NCBI GenBank assembly: GCA_003342815.1
Contig: PTEX01000231.1
Span: 152,711-216,710, forward strand
DNA length: 64,000 nucleotides
Source of the DNA: Eudromia elegans
Taxonomy: Eukaryota; Chordata; Aves; Tinamiformes; Tinamidae
Direction of reading: 5' to 3'
In this document: in pieces, positions 33,601 through 44,240 of the stretch
Layout of the letters: every line of letters begins with the position of its first letter
Position numbering within the stretch: the first letter of the stretch is position 1
Made by a program: the position numbers and the translations under genes
Notes under the pieces: model-generated
The model's input: only the letters and a program-made list of their open reading frames with translations
The model's database searches: none
Told to the model about the DNA's origin: nothing

Positions 33601-35266
33601 ATCATCAACTAATTCAAGCAGATCCAAAGCACAGTCTGTACCTTGCCTGTGCACTTCTTGTTCGAGGAAATGTTCAGGTTTCAGATCTTCGCAGAAATAT
33701 TGAAAGGTTTGTAATACCATACAAAGCACTCATGGTATTTATTCTAGAAACTATTGTCAGTTGTCTACAGTGTTCTTTTCATCTGAAGAATTTCAAAGCT
33801 AAATCATTTTACTCAAAGTATTTTTCTTAATTTCAGAAGAGAAGAAAATTTAAATAGCTCACTTTAAAGAGCATAAATAGTTACAGCATCCTTGGATTCC
33901 CAAATAAAGGGAACTGACTTGATGTCCCTGAGCTGCTATTCCTCTCCTCAGAAAGCCCAACCTTTCTGAGGTCTCCTGCAGTATGGGATGTTGGAGAGAC
34001 AGGCTCTGTAGGAGAAGCTCTTTCATGTGGGTAGCAAGTCATCCTTGTTTTATCAAGCATGTGGTGTTAACATTTCATTGTTGTCTCTTACATTACTGTA
34101 GCAGGCTATGAAAGGAAGGGCAGACAAACTTCTAATAAGAAATTAACTTGACACGTAGACCCGAGTACACAGAAAATTTCTAAGAGTCAAAAACATTTTG
34201 TCTACACCTAAAGTATAGATAGACTGACTGTTCCCTTATGCTATTAACTTACCCCTTTCATGAGACTCAGAGTGCTTGCAGTCCCTTTCATAGAAATAAG
34301 AACCTTGTAACTTTAGTTTTCAGAAACTGATGTGTTAAACTAATAAAAAGCACTTTAAAATACATAAAGAATTTTAGCCTAAGTGTTTTATACATCTATG
34401 CATCTGTGCATCTGTCTTATGCATCTGTGAACAACTCAATCATAGGTTGAAGCCTTCTCTGAATTTTGTCTCCTGGAATCAAGAAGGCTGGAAAACTGGC
34501 TTGTGTTCTGTACCTCCTGTGGGCCATTCTCACTCACTTCTGGCTTTAGCTAACAACACCTGTGTGAAACCAACTTTTATGGAACTCAAAGACAGATTCA
34601 TGAGGCTCTACAAGAAAAAGGTATAGCTTTGTCATCAATACAGCATTCATAGCAACTAAGCATTACTGTCTTACATTACGGGGAAACAAATCTTAATTTT
34701 AACAAAGGGAAGTGGCAACCCAGTCCAGCTCATCGTACTTAACAAAGAATCATTACAAAACTGCTGTATAAAAAGCGAGCCATTTATTTACCTCTACCTG
34801 CAAAACAATACACATATATTCTTGAGCAATGAGTTGGTATCAAACAGACCTACCTACCAGTTGTTCAAGTGTCCCTCCGGAAGTCAGAATTTGAAAAGTT
34901 CCAGAAGAATTCAGTAACTGCAACTCCTTAGAAGATTGTTACTAAAGTTGCCAAATATATTAGCAGGGGGTGAAACAAGTTTTTAAATCGCCTTTCAACA
35001 ATGTTTTACACTACCCTCTTTGCTGTAGACTAAATGATGCTTCCAGAGGCAAATGAATTAAGTCAAGTGCTAAGAACAGATTAAAGCTGAATTTTTTATT
35101 CTTATAGGCTCATCTTCATCATTATCTGCATATAGACGGGATGGAGCAAAGTTGCTTCTCTGAAGCCATATCATCTTTGTCTGACCTAATAGAAGAATAT
35201 AATGAACTGGATGCCACAAAAAATGGGCCTGGAATAGATCCAACAAGACTGAAGATAGCCATGTAA
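24660..35266 (+). CDS. TUBE1: Epsilon-tubulin 1, complete (12 coding exons, 475 aa)
   Basis: Epsilon-tubulin is a centriolar and basal-body tubulin. With delta-tubulin and the TEDC proteins it is needed to make or hold triplet microtubules. The coding exons are 24660-24684, 24777-24850, 25953-26005, 27213-27270, 27841-27956, 29001-29122, 30386-30573, 31417-31592, 32310-32450, 33566-33706, 34446-34620 and 35108-35266. They sum to 1428 bases (475 codons plus TAA), the same length as human TUBE1 as I know it. The start is ATG in GCCGCCATGA; the protein begins MTQSVVVQVGQCGNQ, the tubulin N-terminal nucleotide-binding loop. The T4 glycine loop GGGTGSG is at residues 148-154. Epsilon-specific stretches include FWDLALREHAAVN, EILQGPLRDVF and HADCVLP. 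The C-terminus ends TRLKIAM without the acidic tail of alpha/beta tubulins. It starts in a CpG island and ends tail-to-tail with CCN6. Confidence 0.97.
24777..24850 (+). CDS. TUBE1: TUBE1 coding exon 2
   Basis: The acceptor is ctctcctgttgcag and the donor gtaacg. It encodes VGQCGNQVGCRFWDLALREH then AAVNK, with the GQCGNQ nucleotide-binding motif. Confidence 0.95.
25953..26005 (+). CDS. TUBE1: TUBE1 coding exon 3
   Basis: The acceptor is tttgcttccag and the donor gtaagt. It encodes KGIYDEALSSFFRNVDT and ends in phase 2. Confidence 0.95.
26571..26638. repeat. TA/CA dinucleotide microsatellite in TUBE1 intron
   Basis: Alternating TATATA and CACACA/GTGTGT units. The two halves are partly complementary and could fold into an AT-rich hairpin. 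Confidence 0.8.
27213..27270 (+). CDS. TUBE1: TUBE1 coding exon 4
   Basis: The acceptor is ttttcttctccag and the donor gtaagg. It encodes RSSGNGRDISKGKICSLKAR. Confidence 0.95.
27841..27956 (+). CDS. TUBE1: TUBE1 coding exon 5
   Basis: The acceptor is ccttttctcaaag and the donor gtgaga. It encodes ALLIDMEEGVVNEILQGPLR and LITDVSGSGNN; the Trp codon is split across the next junction. Confidence 0.95.
29001..29122 (+). CDS. TUBE1: TUBE1 coding exon 6
   Basis: The acceptor is ttcttactttcag and the donor gtaagt. It encodes AVGHKLYGCQYRENIVEKLR and CDCLQCFFIIHSMGG, leading into the T4 loop. Confidence 0.95.
30386..30573 (+). CDS. TUBE1: TUBE1 coding exon 7
   Basis: The acceptor is actatttttag and the donor gtaaga. 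It encodes GTGSGLGTFVLNLLEDEFPE, YPSGEDDVITSPYNSVLAMK and ELNEHADCVLPIENE. Confidence 0.96.
31417..31592 (+). CDS. TUBE1: TUBE1 coding exon 8
   Basis: The acceptor is tttctctccaag and the donor gtaaag. It encodes SLFDIVNKIQQMVNSGKLGS, a Ser/Lys-rich loop typical of epsilon-tubulin, and KPFDAMNNIIANLLLNLT. Confidence 0.95.
32310..32450 (+). CDS. TUBE1: TUBE1 coding exon 9
   Basis: The acceptor is gttattttttcag and the donor gtagga. It encodes SARFEGSLNMDLNEISMNLV and then PFPRLHYLVSSLTPLYTLAD. Confidence 0.96.
32899..32915. repeat. A17 homopolymer in TUBE1 intron
   Basis: An uninterrupted A run between TUBE1 exons 9 and 10. Confidence 0.8.
33566..33706 (+). CDS. TUBE1: TUBE1 coding exon 10
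   Basis: The acceptor is ttcgtgacctag and the donor gtttgt. It encodes LDQMFSDAFSRDHQLIQADP and KHSLYLACALLVRGNVQVSD. Confidence 0.95.
34446..34620 (+). CDS. TUBE1: TUBE1 coding exon 11
   Basis: The acceptor is caactcaatcatag, a weak pyrimidine tract; the donor is gtatag. It encodes LKPSLNFVSWNQEGWKTGLC and LLALANNTCVKPTFMELKD. Confidence 0.94.
35108..35266 (+). CDS. TUBE1: TUBE1 coding exon 12 with stop codon
   Basis: The acceptor is tttattcttatag. It encodes AHLHHYLHIDGMEQSCFSEA, LIEEYNELDATKNGP and ends TRLKIAM, with TAA at 35264-35266. Confidence 0.96.
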   Translation, partial: AHLHHYLHIDGMEQSCFSEAISSLSDLIEEYNELDATKNGPGIDPTRLKIAM

Positions 35267-36350
35267 AGAAGGAACAACTGTTACTTTTTTATTTTTCCAA
35301 ACATCCAACCACTTTAACCAGAATGACTTGCAGAGTGCCTATATCTTCTCATTCTAAAATGAGACTGGGACAACTGCTGCCTCAGCTCTCTGAAGTAAGG
35401 GAGTGTCCTATTAAGTAGTGGGCTCATCCTGTAGAAGATTTGAAAATGTACTGCTCTCCAGCACTTAATTATGGAGGAACTCAGTAGAGAGGCATCGTAC
35501 TAACTGTAGCTTTGTCATCATGCTGTAAGGAGAAGAAAGCAAGTTCCAAAAATGTTCTCAAAGTTCTAAAGTAGTAGTTCTCAAAGACCTCTCGGGAATT
35601 AAGTTATAGGCAGGACCCATTTCAAAGAAATCTCTCTGCTATCAGTTTATGGATTTTTTTTTTTTTTAAATGTGATACTAGGAAGAAAAGAAGCCATATG
35701 CTGTTTTCAAAGATGAAAGCAAGTCTATAACGTATCTCTTTTTTTAAAGTTTGCAGTATACTAGGTGTCATTTCAAAATGCTCTAAAATATGCTGAATGC
35801 TCCGAGTGTTCGTAGTTTATATTTTTGTGCTCTTTTTGTACTTTACTACTACTAGCTGAATTCGAGCATTTGCAATTGAGATCCAAAGTAGCAATATCAG
35901 AAAATTCAAGAAAATGCACTTTTCTTTCAAATATTGTAACTGGAGGGTTAGTTAACATGTTATTTTAATGACAGATGTTCATGAAAACCAAGTTGCACTT
36001 GATAATGAATTAGTATACTATGTCTTTGAGTGAAACAAGCACTTAAAGAAGACTGTTTGGAAAACAAAGATTATATGTTTAAAAGAAGGAAAGTTAAATA
36101 GATATTTTAATATATAATTATTGAGGTAAACTGACTTCTGTATTACAGTAAGAAATTTCATAAGATAGAACATGCAGCTATTTCCAGTTGCTCACCAACT
36201 TGACCGTATTAAAGCAGCATGATAGCAGTAAGCTGTTTCAAATCAGAATGTACCAATACAATGATTTCTTAAGGGTCGAGTGGGTATATAAGTAAGCACA
36301 ATGCTCAGTGTATGAGGCCAATATTCAATAAAATATTGTGACAATATTTG
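35267..36350 (+). terminator. TUBE1: TUBE1 3' UTR ending at a candidate polyadenylation signal
   Basis: AATAAA is at 36327-36332, followed by a T/G-bearing stretch. This gives a 3' UTR of about 1.08 kb. No other canonical signal was noticed between the stop and this one. Confidence 0.6.
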
Positions 36351-36735
36351 AGAGCATTTTTTAAGAAGAAAACTTTTTTAAAAATAGGCATTTCCTTGAA
36401 AATTTGCAGATCTGTTACCTGTCGGTGTCCCATTCTTTGTTTTGTTGCAAGGGCATTTTTTTATATCCATAATACTAGGGAAAAATTAATTGCTGTGAAA
36501 AGAAGTCTGAACTTTAAATTCATTTCTTGTATGTTTGAAACAGTACTGATGTGCTTTAGCCTTGCCAGTACATAATTGTAAATATTATGTTGATAATCCA
36601 GGTTGATAGGTGAGGTATTACAGATTTTAAAAAAACTTTCTGTAATAGGTTATTCAGAGCATCCATGAATTTACATGCACTAGTCATTTGGGGCAGCATA
36701 TGTTATAGAGGGATTCAAAGCTGTCTTGCTGTGTT
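36351..36735. other. Tail-to-tail spacer between TUBE1 and CCN6
   Basis: AT-rich, with no recognisable element. The two transcripts converge here and could overlap if either reads past its first signal. Confidence 0.6.
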
Positions 36736-36741
36736 TTTTGT

Positions 36742-36747
36742 TTTAAT
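36742..36747 (-). terminator. CCN6: Candidate CCN6 polyadenylation signal (ATTAAA)
   Basis: TTTAAT on the + strand reads ATTAAA on the minus strand, about 225 bases after the CCN6 stop. No AATAAA is evident nearer, so the call is tentative. Confidence 0.4.
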
Positions 36748-36972
36748 TACAAAAATATTTCTTCTGACAGTACTGATAGCATATACATACTTCTCACAAA
36801 TGCATTTCCCCATTTAAAGTTTAAAAAGTGCATATTGCAGTTGATATTTAACAAATGAATATTCACATATGTAGTTTCACTATAAAGGCTGCTGGATTTT
36901 TTTTTATGCTAACTTCTTAGGATGTGAATGTGCTGTCACCCTTGCAATTGTTGCTGTCAATGGTGTAATTCC

Positions 36973-37254
36973 TTATAATATCTTGAGTTCAGAAAATATA
37001 TCTCTTGGATCGCTGCAAATCCTCTGACATACGCAAGACATTACCCACATCATCTTCCACTTGAAGGAGCCTTCATTGGGACACTCAAACTGCACAGTGA
37101 TGGTTTTAGACTTATTAGGTATGCAACATCTCTTGTCCAAACACACTCCACAGAAAGTTAATTTGTAGCTTTGTGTGGTTGAACATCCAGAAAATATTAG
37201 TTTCTCTGCTGTAGGAAGCTGGAATGTTGGCTGACATGTTTTTCCTTTTGGAAT
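36973..37254 (-). CDS. CCN6: CCN6 coding exon 5 (cystine-knot module, stop codon)
   Basis: The acceptor is gttttcatattaaag. It encodes [60 protein letters not shown] and ends DIFSELKIL, with TAA at 36973-36975. Confidence 0.95.
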   Translation of the reverse strand: MPKGKTCQPTFQLPTAEKLIFSGCSTTQSYKLTFCGVCLDKRCCIPNKSKTITVQFECPNEGSFKWKMMWVMSCVCQRICSDPRDIFSELKIL

Positions 37255-40200
37255 CTTTAATATGAAAACAAAGAAATGCCTGAGGTTTTTAGAGATGGAA
37301 AGCAGAGCATGTTAAAAAATTGCAAAGTTTACATGAAAGCATCTTGAAAACTACCCCTTCTAGCAGCGGTCTTATTTTTCTATAACAGCTAACAAATAGA
37401 AGATCTATCTTGTGTAACTGAGCATCAGGACTGCATCAGCACTCCTTTTATTTCTGTATAATATATTGTTTTGCTTGAAAATACACTTTTGTAGCTTGCA
37501 ACTGAAAGCTTAAGATAAGAGTGAAGCTTGTATTTGAGGAAAGTTTGTACAAAAGAGAGTCATTTTATACAACTCTTTAAAAAGTCATTTTTATATTGGT
37601 AGGTATTACTAAAAACACCCATTTTTCCATTACCCCCCAATATATCCATTTTATAGTAGGAAGTTATTGTATGTTAGGAAGTACCTTTATTGTCTTCAGT
37701 ATATTAGTCTGACAAGGCTGAATGAAGCATAATCTTTTTTCTCTTCTTATTTCGCATTTGCTGTTTTCGTTGGTCACTCTACTGGATATGCCTATGCCAC
37801 AGGTCCGGGAACAGGGTGTCCAAGGAGTGGCCTGTACTAGACACTTCTTCTTCAAAACTAGTGGTAAGTTTCTGTAAGCTAAGACAGCAACATACAGTCT
37901 TGGCAAGTGAAACAAGCCCAGAAGGATTAATTAAATATGAAAGGGTAAGCATTTGATTTCTGTTCATGAGGATGCTTTTGCAGGTAAATCTAAAGGTGAG
38001 GCAAAAGCAAAGTTGTACAAGAGTTTTGCCACTGAGTTTCTGTTGCAGCAAGCAGACTAAAATTTAGCAAATGAAATGAAGCTAAATAGTTGATTATATG
38101 TTGTACTTTTTTTTTTAATATGATCTAGGTACATTCCTATTTATATATATAAGGTAAATAGAATGCATAAAGAAAGCAGGAAAACAAGAGCAGTAAAATG
38201 AAATAAAAGTTAACAATTGTCTGCACTAGTAAAAGACAACTTTCAAAATAAATACTAGCCTATTGAAACATTCATGCAAATCATGCACAGATTTATCCTA
38301 ATTTACTTTTGTTCTCTGAATGTGAAGAGGAAGGCCCCATTTTGAAACAGTATTTCAAGGTGCTTTTCTTTGGAGGGGAATAGGGTGAAAATGAAGTTTA
38401 TACTTCAGCGTATTTAGAGGGTCAGGAGAATGCACATGTCCAGTTCCTCATTTTTCATGTCTGCTGTTTTCTAAGACCTCCATCGGCAGAGACCTTCTGT
38501 ATTGTGCTTATGTATGCTTTATATGTTTATGTAGCTCAGATTGCCCATGTAAAGTGCACACATATGGGGGAAGGAGGCAGCACGGAATAGGCAGCTGTGA
38601 CAGGGAAAGGCCAGGATAGCTGTTTCTGGTAGTGGTGCTTTTGTAGAGCGATCAGGCTGCTACAGCGTTAGTTGCAGAGGAAGAATAAGGTTCAAGGGAA
38701 TGAGCTGATGCTAGCAGTACTGTGCAGGTAAACTGCTGTATCCTTTTGATCAGCCTGAATAGAAAAGAAACTGAGTGGACCTGTGTCCTTGCAATGGCCA
38801 GAAACTTTTTGAACAATCAAGGGAAGCCACTACAGGCAATCTTCATATTTTGTTTTCTGCTGAAGAAGAGGCAATTATATCAATTTTAGATATGTGATAA
38901 CCAGGGCTTCACAGCACAGAAAGAAGCAAGCTCCTAATTTGAAAAATGGTTGCACACTGGTAATCCTGATTCGTCTTTTCTGATGAGTAGAGGAAGTCTG
39001 CAGAAGGATGGATTGAAAACTGCACTGGCCAATTCAGTCAGTCACGACAAAGCTAAAAGGCTCCCCCCCCATACCCGTCAAGTTTGGAGAAGAGAGTGTG
39101 AGATAAGAACAGACAGGTAACCCTGGCAGTGGCCTTGAGGGAGAAGGGTGCATGCTGTCAGCCTGGTTTCTGGAGAAGGGAGAAGAACGAGTGGATGATC
39201 AAGTGCCTTCTCCTACCCTCCTGGGACACTAAATTGCACGAGTCTCAGCTACAGAAAGGTTTACCTGTTCATTCAGGCATACCTGACATGACTCTGTAAC
39301 TTGTTGATTGAAGTTGCTTGTGCTGTCCAGAGCTACAGTTGGATATTCCAGACTTCTTCCTGCCCAGGACCCTGGAGCAGGGGCTTGCTGCTAGTTTTGG
39401 TATGAATGCAGGTGTACATCCAATTGCACCACTGACACAGAGGCACTTATAAAGAGGGTTAGGTTGGAAGGTCTGTCCATTAAGATAATAAACTCCATTG
39501 AGCTCACATCCTACAGCTACAAGATCTGCAAATGGTAAACAACAGTTACTAACACGTTATGATCCTTCTGCTTGCAGTGCTAAAATATGATTATCCCTTA
39601 CTGAATTTTCTGCTCTTACAGCTTCAAGTTCACAGTAGTTGAAGCTCTTCTTTTTTATCTGTGCCTGGTGATATCTACAGCTGCTTAACTTTAAGTTGGT
39701 CATAAACATGTCTACAAATCATAGTTATGCAGAATGAGTAAATTTTACCGTTGTGGTAACCAGTAAGTTTAAAGACAATTCCTATGGTAGCGAGCAATAC
39801 TTGTCTGAGCAATACGGCATGTAGATAGGACACACCTGTGCAGCACCTGCAAGGATTTTTCCTTCAAAACTGTCCACCGGTGCAGTCCCACCCTCCTGGA
39901 TTTCAAAATGAGAGTGTTAAAGAGCAACTTACATGCACACACGCCTGTTTCATACCTAGGCTTGTCTCCAGAGTAGTCACAGTAGAGGCCTTTGTGGGGA
40001 TCACACACATCCGCTTCATTACAGGTCTCTCCTGACTGCCTGGCACAGACCTTACAGCAGCCACAACCATCTTTTACCAAGCTTACCCCAGGAGTGCAGG
40101 TTGGCATGAGTGAGCATCTGCATGGCCAGTGACAGAACTCCTTTCGTTGGGGGACTTTGCTTGTTTCTGAAGGTTTTGCTCCAGACTTCCTTCCTTGGGG

Positions 40201-42739
40201 GCTGTGAGCTTGTGCCCTGCAGAAAAACTTACATACAGTGGGATTTGTGAGAGCTGCATACATGATGCATAGCTTGTGTACCATAAAACAAAGTTGGGAG
40301 AGAAGAAAGTTTGATGTTTAATGAAGCAACTGAGATTTTTTGTAAGCTCACAAGATCCACAAAGTGAAAATACTGTGAGGTTTAGTTAGGAGGCTGATTT
40401 CATCAGTAACTTTAATATGTCAGTGTTTCAATCAACCACAAGTCTGATCTGCTGTTTATTTGAAAAAGTCTCACTTGTTCTTTTCCTTCTATAGACCAAA
40501 ACATGTAGCAGAAGTAAAGGCTTTTACAACATTTTAGAAAAAGGTTTTTAAATAGCTGGTGGATTTATTTTAGCTTTTCTTTCCTAGATGCCTTCTCTCA
40601 AGTTAATTTGCTTTGGGCTGCTTGGGCTATTTGATAGCCAACCACTGTCCTTTGTGCCACCAATGATGGCAAAAGCCATCATTTTAAATTAACTCATCTG
40701 AGTGTTATTTTGCCTCAAAAATCTGTATAGTTCTTTCAGAGGGATTATTATATTGCTTGCAGATTGTCTTGTGCTAGCTGCAAAAAATGAATCTTGCAGG
40801 TAGTGAGGGATGCCAATAGTTGTGTTGAGCTTAATATCTGTTTGTTGAGTATACGTACATTTGCATGAGCAAGTGTTCTTTGAATTCTCAAAAATTGGTT
40901 TGTATCAGCAGTAGAAAGACAAGGAGACAAGGTGTAGCCTGAATTCACAGCTTTCCCATTGTTTCAGAAATCTTTTTTTGAGGAATTCCTTAGTAATTCT
41001 TAGGGGAGAAGGATTGTTTTATGTTTTTTGGTTTGTTTGTTTGGAAGGTTGATAGAAAAACTCTACCCAAAAAAGCAAGATATGCCAAAAAACAAGATGC
41101 AATCCCTTGGCTCATGGCCATATCACCACCTAGCTTGCAGGAAAAAAAAAAATATTTTCTACATTTTTGGGGGTGTACAAAGCCAAAACTATCTGTTTCT
41201 CTCTGCAAGTCTTTGCTGTTTTTAAAAGCAGCCTCTTACAGAGATAACAAGAGAATATTGAGGGACAAACACTTGTTTGTTCCTTTCAAGTCAAGCAAAC
41301 TGGAGTAATATGGGAACTGCCAACTTATGTGTATTTGAATGTACTTCTAAGCAGCTAAGGTTTTCATATAAACCATAATGTTAATTTGATGAACATATGC
41401 ACTGAGTGTAAAGCTTCTTAAAGACTTGTTCTGGAAACAGGTTATATGAAAGACAGGTGTTCCAATGCATTTAGCAGCAATCAAGACTAGTTGTTTTAGG
41501 AAACTCACTCTCTCGCTGTTCAATCTTCTTTTTTAACCAAACTAATATTATTATTACAGATTTGACCATGTGCCAGTTATATGAGGCTATGGGGCTTAAA
41601 GCAGATATCTGATTTCAAAATGGAAGTTTGTAGCAGGAAGTAATGTGTATGTTTTGACCAATAAGTTTAATTAGTATTACAAGTTTAAAATGTGCTTTAA
41701 ATCTATAGAATCTACAACATTTTTCAGGAAGAAAAATACAAAAAAAATCAAAAATCTAAAGATTTAAAGTTTGCATATAAAGCTTACCGGCCAAATATTT
41801 TCTAATTCTTGCTTCCCAAAGTTTTTATACCAAAGCTATCCACATCACACAAACCACTGCATACTTTTCCTGATCCTATGGGCAGATTAGAAAATGAGAC
41901 CATTGTGTAGCAGCCTGTCGTGTGTTGTTTGTTTGTTTTCTTGCATTTTTGTGATTGAGCAAGATCTGCATAGCAGAAATAAATAGCAAAAGTAAGCAAT
42001 TTATTATTAGTATTTATGTTATCTTGTTTGGTTTTAACTTTATTTTGAAATATTTATCAGAAATAGATTGTCATTTGAAAATTCTCTCCTTGAGATTCAT
42101 CTCTAGTACCAGAAAAACTACTCTGTGCTTTTTAAGGCATATTTTAAAAAGGAGAAAATTATTTAGATTATTAAGAAAATAAATAGTAAAATTGGCCTTT
42201 TACAGGGAAATACCTTCAATAAAAGTTACCCTTTAAAACTGGTTCAAAAGAGACAAAGCAACACAACCCATAGAGTTTTCTCATCAGCAAAACTAACCTG
42301 GAGTCAGATGACTACATATATTTGTGTGTGTGCATGTATGGAATATGAGCAGGGACAAGAAGGTCACTGTCTTATACTGCATCAGGCAATCATTTGTGTT
42401 TAAGCAAACAAAAAAAAAGGCAAGGTTGCTTACATTTTTAAGATCTCTTAACACTATTTTTTTCACAGAATCTATCACTACACAGATTAAAGAGGAAAAT
42501 ATTGAATCAGAACTGATGCAGTAAGTAAACTGCAAATGAAGTTTACTCAGGAGTAGCGACTCCTTATTCTTTATGAGGAATTTGCTCCCCGACTTTTTTT
42601 TTTTTTGATCGTCTTTAAGCAAAAAACCTTAAACTTGGAAAGGGTGAAGAAGAGAGAAATCTTTTTTTCTTCTTTTTAATGAACTTACCTGTTGCGTATA
42701 AGTGATGATGAAGATAGTGGGGAAGAGAAGCCACCGCAT
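36973..42739 (-). CDS. CCN6: Cellular communication network factor 6 (WISP3), complete (5 coding exons, 354 aa)
   Basis: CCN6 is a secreted matricellular protein of the CCN family; loss in humans causes progressive pseudorheumatoid dysplasia of cartilage. The coding exons, in transcript order, are 42689-42739, 39933-40227, 39283-39525, 37685-37878 and 36973-37254. They total 1065 bases (354 codons plus TAA), equal to human CCN6 as I know it. One exon per module is the CCN pattern. A hydrophobic signal peptide (residues 1 to about 17) is followed by IGFBP (about 43-115, CGCCKVC), VWC (116-180), TSP1 (about 205-250, WTPCSRTCG) and a C-terminal cystine knot (about 270-340, [11 protein letters not shown]). 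The VWC exon has only six cysteines, agreeing with the known loss of four VWC cysteines in CCN6. The protein ends DIFSELKIL. It is convergent with TUBE1. The exon 1-2 junction is unusual. Confidence 0.96.
37685..37878 (-). CDS. CCN6: CCN6 coding exon 4 (TSP1 module)
   Basis: The acceptor is ttgctgtcttag and the donor gtactt. It encodes [40 protein letters not shown] and [15 protein letters not shown]. Confidence 0.95.
39283..39525 (-). CDS. CCN6: CCN6 coding exon 3 (VWC module and hinge)
   Basis: The acceptor is accatttgcag and the donor gtatgc. It encodes [40 protein letters not shown] and a variable Ser-rich hinge. Six cysteines. Confidence 0.94.
39933..40227 (-). CDS. CCN6: CCN6 coding exon 2 (IGFBP module)
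   Basis: It encodes FFCRAQ at the start, then [50 protein letters not shown] and YETGVCA; the donor is gtaagt. I set the 5' edge at the AG of tgtatgtaag because this keeps frame with exon 1 and matches the human FCCRVQ junction. A better-looking acceptor (tttttctgcag) lies 11 bases downstream but would shift the frame. Confidence 0.88.
40228..42688 (-). other. CCN6: CCN6 intron 1
   Basis: A 2.46 kb AT-rich intron. It contains an exon-like segment on the opposite strand at 42469-42520. No transposon recognised. Confidence 0.7.
42689..42739 (-). CDS. CCN6: CCN6 coding exon 1 (signal peptide)
   Basis: It encodes [17 protein letters not shown], a hydrophobic leader, followed by the donor gtaagt. 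The ATG is in the context GGAACATGC. It aligns with the human leader only in general character (LLF near the start, Q at the junction). Confidence 0.85.
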
Positions 42740-44059
42740 GTTCCTGCACCTTCAGAAGTGAAACCGAGAGATAGGGAGCAGGCTGAGCTGTGTCAGAGGA
42801 AGCACTGAACACAAAGCTCTCCTCTGTCTCCCCTGCCAACCCGACTTTCCTCAGCACATGCACGAACACATACACACATTCACACTTGAAATTCTCCACT
42901 TCATACAGAACTAGCTTCACACTGACATTTTCAAGTGATCTTCCTTTCTCTGTCCTGCTCTGGAATACGGATTTTCACACCCTGCTCAGCCCTGTCCAGC
43001 TGCTTCTGCAGATTCTTCCAAACTTAATTGAGGTTGAGTGAAGCAAGCATCTGATTTCTTAAAATTTTGCTGCCGAGAATGTGTTATTTTTAGCTTGTAC
43101 TCAAGTCCATATAATAAGAATTTCTGAAATCTGAAGAGCAGAGCCCCAAATATAGGTATTTTTGCAGCAGAGAAAGCATTATTTTCAAGAGTTTTAATGT
43201 ATCCTGGCAGGATGACTAGAATTAACACCTTCGATATGTATTCTCCCAGTGGGAAAAGAGAAAGGTGCTGTAGTGTGTGTAAAGATAATGCATGTTTTGC
43301 CCCATTTCTTTCCAAGGGGAGCAAAGCTCTGTGTTTCTTTCAATGAGAACCCAAATAATGATGTTACTAAGCTTATAATGTGCTTTTCCCTGAAGTATGT
43401 ACCTTGTCTTACTGCTGTGCCACCCTATTTAATGCACAAGGCCATTCAAATCTCCAGCTTTCCTCCTCTGTATTATTATCAAGATGACATGCCTGATTCT
43501 TAGGCTGACAAAAGAAGGTCTCCAGAACAAGAGCTCCCCACTGCAGCAGTGACGTGTGTAATGACCTGGGAAATGTCTTGCTTTGTCAGTCACCTAGAGG
43601 GAAGTTCAGGGAACTTATTGAAGGAAGGTGCCTACTCCTACCAAGGACCGTGCTCATGCAGCAGTGTGTGTGTGGACAGAGGCAGGGGTGAGACCGTTGA
43701 ATCAAATCCAGTCTCAGCAACTCTGTTTTGCTCCCAGAGTCAGAGGGCCAAATTCCCTCTGTAGTTACAGAAAAATCCTGAAATGTGCTTCCAAGCTCTT
43801 AATCAGGAAGCTAGCCGTTATTGAATACCTGCTCTTCTTTAGCACAACCACTTTGTCACTTCGCTATGACGTGGAAGCAATACCTAGGTGTCAAGTAGAT
43901 GCTCTAGATCAGTTAACTTTGGTGAAGTTACTCTGTATGTGTTTCAGTGAAAACCAAGTCTGATTCAAGCCTTGTGTTTCTCATTAAAAGCTTGTGAATA
44001 TAGCATCTAGGTTTCTTTAGTGAAAAATCCCTTTGTGCAGCTTCAAAACACAGCTTCTG
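42740..44059. other. Region upstream of CCN6 (5' UTR, promoter and intergenic)
   Basis: No TATA box or CpG island is obvious upstream of the CCN6 start; the minus-strand leader is purine-rich. No coding exon seen. Short open frames here lack splice support or similarity. Confidence 0.5.
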
Positions 44060-44240
44060 TCATAGGATCAGAGAATACCTGGGGCCGGAAAGGACCTCAG
44101 GAGGTCTCTAGTTTAGCTCAAGCAGGGCCAGCCACAGGACCAGACCAAGTTGCCCATTGCCTTGTATGGTCAGTCTTGAAGATCTGCAGGAACTGCAACT
44201 GCACAGCCTTTCTGGGCAACCTGTCAGAGCGATGATAATG
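44060..44240 (-). mobile_element. CR1 LINE fragment (3' part), degraded
   Basis: It reads TCATAGGATCAGAGAATACC, a GGCCGGAAAGGACCTC word, GACCAAGTTGCCC, then CTTTCTGGGCAACCTGTC. This is the reverse complement of the avian CR1 3' region, so the element points to the left. Remnants may continue to about 44400. Confidence 0.75.

Noticed and set aside
41802-41999. Extra CCN6 exon in intron 1 (acceptor ctatgcag on the minus strand)
   Set aside because: Exon 1 joins exon 2 in frame with a human-like junction without it, and the encoded peptide has no CCN character.
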